Position numbers and translations under genes: made by a program. A stretch of 8,589 bases of DNA from Oscillospiraceae bacterium (GTDB taxonomy: Bacteria > Bacillota_A > Clostridia > Oscillospirales > Ruminococcaceae), in the NCBI GenBank assembly GCA_018109965.1, contig JAGBFE010000330.1:1-8589 (forward strand). The letters are read 5' to 3'. The notes beneath the pieces were generated by a model. That model saw nothing but the letters and a program-made list of their open reading frames with translations. It made no database searches and was not told where the DNA came from. Below, piece by piece: positions 6,653-8,589 of this stretch. Positions within the stretch are counted from its first letter, which is position 1. Every line of letters begins with the position of its first letter.

Positions 6653-7426
6653 TTATGAAAACCATCTGCCTTTGATTTCGTCAAAAGTACCGTCGTTTAT
6701 CATTTCTGTCAGTTCAGCATCAATCTCTGCCAAAAATTCAGTGTCGGCTTTTCTTACACCAATGCCATATTCTTCGCTGCCAAAATCTTCGCTGAGGATT
6801 TTATATTTTTCAGCACCGCGCATTTTTATGTAATATCTTGCCAGAACTTCATCAACCACGATAGCATCGCTTCTGCCTGCCTCAACATCCATAAAAGCAT
6901 CGTTGTTTGTATCAAACTGAACAGGTTCACCGCCTGCAAGGGATGCAGCAGTTGCACTGTCTGCCATAACAGCTTCGTAAGCACTTGACTCCTTCTGTAC
7001 TGCAACTGTTTTGCCGCTGAGGTCGGCTTTTGACTGTATATCACTGTCAGCCATTGTTACAATAATCTGTTTGTTGTCAAGGTAGCTCTGTGTAAAGTTT
7101 ACCTTTTCCTTGCGGGTGTCAGTAATTGTGTAGCCGTTCCATATAAGGTCAATGTTGCCGTTCTTCAGTTCTGTTTCTTTCATGGACCAGTCAATAACCT
7201 GAAATTTCGGATTGTAGCCCAGTCTGCCCAGAAGCTCATTTGCAAGGTCAATGTCAAAGCCTACAAGTTCTCCTGTTTCATCACGGAAGCCCATTGGTGC
7301 AAATGTGTCATCAACACCGATAACCACTGTTTTGTCATCAGCATCATTCTGTGCAGGCTGAGCGGAACAGGCTGCAAATGTAAACATTATAATAGCGGAT
7401 AAAAATAAAGCTGTAAGTTTTTTCAT
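6653..7426 (-). CDS. Amino-acid ABC transporter substrate-binding lipoprotein
   Basis: Extracellular solute-binding protein of the SBP_bac_3 family, 257 residues, anchored as a lipoprotein. Signal peptide MKKLTALFLSAIIMFTFAAC with the lipobox ending at C20, then a polar linker (20-31), then the two-lobed binding domain. Typical motifs are APMGFRDETGELVGFDIDLA (about 43-62), WNGYTITDTR (96-105), where R105 is expected to hold the ligand carboxylate, and VVDEVLARYY (190-199). The ATG at 7426-7424 was chosen because it begins the signal peptide and has AAAAGGAGA 7 nt upstream; the frame stays open for 61 codons further upstream but runs through the T-box terminator. It is the first gene of the operon. 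The family does not fix the ligand; the T-box specifier suggests histidine. The 76-nt gap before the permease is larger than elsewhere in the operon. Confidence 0.94.
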   Translation of the reverse strand: MKKLTALFLSAIIMFTFAACSAQPAQNDADDKTVVIGVDDTFAPMGFRDETGELVGFDIDLANELLGRLGYNPKFQVIDWSMKETELKNGNIDLIWNGYTITDTRKEKVNFTQSYLDNKQIIVTMADSDIQSKADLSGKTVAVQKESSAYEAVMADSATAASLAGGEPVQFDTNNDAFMDVEAGRSDAIVVDEVLARYYIKMRGAEKYKILSEDFGSEEYGIGVRKADTEFLAEIDAELTEMINDGTFDEIKGRWFS

Positions 7427-7512
7427 AATTAAATCTCCTTTTGTTTGTCTGATAGCTTTAAGGTTTAATTTAATATGTCCCGTAAACTGCATTACTTTAA
7501 AACCGCTGAAAA

Positions 7513-7550
7513 TAAAAAGTCCTCTCAGAGTTACATAACTCCAAGAGGAC
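7513..7550 (-). terminator. T-box-controlled intrinsic terminator
   Basis: In minus-strand RNA GTCCTCT (7550-7544) pairs with AGAGGAC (7525-7519), and inside it GAGTTA pairs with TAACTC. The stem is followed by TTTTTATT (7518-7511). The GTCCTCT arm also pairs with AGAGG of the T-box, the mutually exclusive antiterminator fold. It lies about 85 nt before the binding-protein start. Confidence 0.93.
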
Positions 7551-7805
7551 GAAAATATCTTTCGTGGTTCCACCTCTGTTCGCTGATATCTCACGATATA
7601 CAGCCTCACTAAGTACTATCATACTTTTTCGCGGTAACGGGCGAAGGACCGATTTAGTCTACTGGGGGCAAATCCCTTTTCGGTAAATAGCTCAAAGATG
7701 TGTTCAATCACAGCTTCATGGTTCTTTCCACCAGCCAGAACCTCTCTGTAAATCCATCTGTAATCTACTATTTCTTATCAATGCTTTTGCGAGATGTATT
7801 AAATT
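7513..7805 (-). promoter_or_regulatory. T-box riboswitch leader of the amino-acid transporter operon
   Basis: Complete class I T-box RNA on the minus strand. It fills most of the 536-nt gene-free stretch 7427-7962. Stem I closes with AAATAG (7773-7768) and CTATTT (7690-7685), and its apex carries AGAGAGG, GGCTGGTG (7736-7729) and GAACC (7724-7720). The specifier loop reads GAA-CAC-A before TCTTTGAG, giving CAC (7702-7700), histidine. Stem II has AGTAGA (7663-7658) and CCCGTTA (7641-7635). Stem III (7604-7582) is GCTG...CAGC with a GTGA loop. The T-box AGAGGTGGAACCACG spans 7577-7563. Its AGAGG can pair with CCTCT of the terminator to make the antiterminator, with TGGAACC as the tRNA-binding bulge. 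Uncharged tRNA should stabilise the antiterminator and switch on the transporter genes. Confidence 0.93.
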
Positions 7806-7811
7806 GCTGTT

Positions 7812-7840
7812 ATCATACACCCGCACTGCTTTTTTGTCAA
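7812..7840 (-). promoter_or_regulatory. Strong sigma-A-type promoter of the T-box/transporter operon
   Basis: On the minus strand a perfect TTGACA (7840-7835) and TATGAT (7817-7812) are 17 bp apart. An A-rich tract (ACAAAAAAAACTG) lies just upstream and may act like an UP element. The predicted start is an A near 7805, placing the T-box stem I about 30 nt into the transcript. Confidence 0.87.
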
Positions 7841-7911
7841 CAGTTTTTTTTGTAAAAAGTTTATTTAATGAAATCTGCAGCTGAAAATATAGTTGTGAGT
7901 GATAAACAATA

Positions 7912-7934
7912 AAGCCGGTAAAAACTACCGGCTT
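7912..7934 (-). terminator. Terminator downstream of the PhoU-domain gene
   Basis: AAGCCGGTA (7912-7920) and TACCGGCTT (7926-7934) form a perfect 9-bp stem with a 5-nt loop. Read on the minus strand it is followed by TATTGTTTATC, a modest U-rich tail, 28 bp after the stop codon. It separates the PhoU-domain gene from the T-box promoter. The stretch 7841-7911 holds nothing else recognisable. Confidence 0.85.
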
Positions 7935-7962
7935 CAATGTAATATATTATATAATTACAGGT

Positions 7963-8589
7963 TTATTTGGAATACATCTGTGCAAACTGTTCAGCAATGT
8001 TAAGCATATGGTCACCGATACGTTCAATGTCTGTGAGCATTTCGGAATAGATAACACTTGCTTCAGGTGCACAGCTTGTTGTTTTCATTCTTTCAATCTG
8101 TGCTTTTCTGTATTTGTCAGTCATATCGTCAAGCTTCTGTTCCACCTGAGCGATTTCGGTGAGAGTTTCAATGTTGTAAAGACGCATATCACCGTCAAAT
8201 GCAGTGATGGAATTCATACATACTTCCTTCATTTTCTGAATTTCACTCAATGCTCTTTCAGAGAAGGACATGCCGTGACCTGTGAGGTATTTTACATATC
8301 CGCTGAAGTTCATAGCGTGGTCACCAATACGTTCAATGTTGCCTACAATGCGGAAGTAGCCACTGATAAGTTCACTGTCAGCATCCGGCATCGGTTTGGA
8401 AATAATTGAAGAAATATACTGACAAATCTGTGCATTGAGAGTGTCTATTTTATCTTCGTTTTCTTTCAGCTTGGCTTCGTATTCCATAGTGTTGTTCAGA
8501 ACAGCATCAAAGCTCATAACGATATTTTCTTTTGTAATGGGATACATATATTCAAGTTCTTCGCGGATATTTGCGATGATGATAGCCAT
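7963..8589 (-). CDS. PhoU-domain protein, probably C-terminal part of a Na/Pi-cotransporter-type protein (runs off window)
   Basis: The visible 208 residues form two PhoU three-helix repeats. Each carries the metal-binding signature: NIERIGDH (84-91) and DIERIGDH (187-194), with the acidic partner helices around ENEDKID (43-49) and EQKLDD (150-155). PhoU proteins bind iron or manganese clusters and damp phosphate uptake or PhoR signalling. The ATG at 8589-8587 is the last codon of the window, so it cannot be shown to be the start. The text before the first repeat (IIIANIREELEYM) looks more like the tail of a NptA/YjbB-type Na/phosphate symporter, whose C-terminus is a PhoU pair, than the start of a free PhoU (usually about 220 residues). 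Both remain possible. No other pst or pho gene is visible. A terminator follows. Confidence 0.82.
   Translation of the reverse strand: MAIIIANIREELEYMYPITKENIVMSFDAVLNNTMEYEAKLKENEDKIDTLNAQICQYISSIISKPMPDADSELISGYFRIVGNIERIGDHAMNFSGYVKYLTGHGMSFSERALSEIQKMKEVCMNSITAFDGDMRLYNIETLTEIAQVEQKLDDMTDKYRKAQIERMKTTSCAPEASVIYSEMLTDIERIGDHMLNIAEQFAQMYSK

Noticed and set aside
7716..7937. A 73-codon minus-strand reading frame starting at 7937
   Set aside because: It runs through the PhoU-gene terminator, the TTGACA/TATGAT promoter and T-box stem I. The sequence is fully explained as regulatory, and no RBS or family resemblance is seen.
1..8589. CRISPR array, insertion sequence, prophage or defence system
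   Set aside because: No regularly spaced repeats, transposase, integrase, terminal inverted repeats around a gene, or defence-type domains were seen. The genes are core metabolic or informational.

Overview
The window looks like chromosomal housekeeping DNA from a low-to-moderate GC Firmicute, most likely a gut-type Clostridia (Oscillospirales/Lachnospirales-like). Reasons: strong AGGAG-type ribosome binding sites, TTG starts, sigma-A-like promoters, a T-box riboswitch, a LysM-G5-M23 cell-wall peptidase, a YycJ-RlmH gene pair and a Firmicute-type NOP2/Sun rRNA methylase. This placement is by recognition, not by a database search.

Plus strand, 1-3733: the 3' part of a secreted LysM-G5-M23 peptidoglycan peptidase, then murA (first committed step of peptidoglycan synthesis) behind its own extended -10 promoter, then a long hairpin, a YycJ/WalJ-type metallo-beta-lactamase-fold hydrolase, and rlmH (23S rRNA pseudouridine-1915 methyltransferase) closely spaced behind it. 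A strong symmetrical terminator at 3694-3733 closes this block and probably also serves the convergent gene.

Minus strand, 3797-5227: a 456-residue RsmF-like 16S rRNA m5C methyltransferase with its own promoter and RBS.

Minus strand, 5231-7840: a polar amino-acid ABC uptake operon in the order binding lipoprotein, permease, ATPase. A strong promoter (TTGACA-17-TATGAT) drives a complete T-box leader of about 290 nt that ends in an intrinsic terminator. Expression should therefore rise when one tRNA is uncharged. The most likely specifier codon is CAC (histidine), so a histidine transporter is the best guess, but the T-box base facing the tRNA discriminator (UGGA) does not fit tRNA-His. The permease reading frame is broken by an apparent single-base loss near 6420, so as sequenced the transporter would lack an intact membrane subunit.

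Minus strand, 7912-8589: a PhoU-domain protein running to the window edge, probably the C-terminal part of a Na/phosphate cotransporter-type protein, with its own terminator.

I found no mobile element, CRISPR array, tRNA or rRNA gene, and no convincing novel system. The points most worth following are the T-box specificity conflict, the frameshifted permease and the long intergenic hairpin at 2312-2357.
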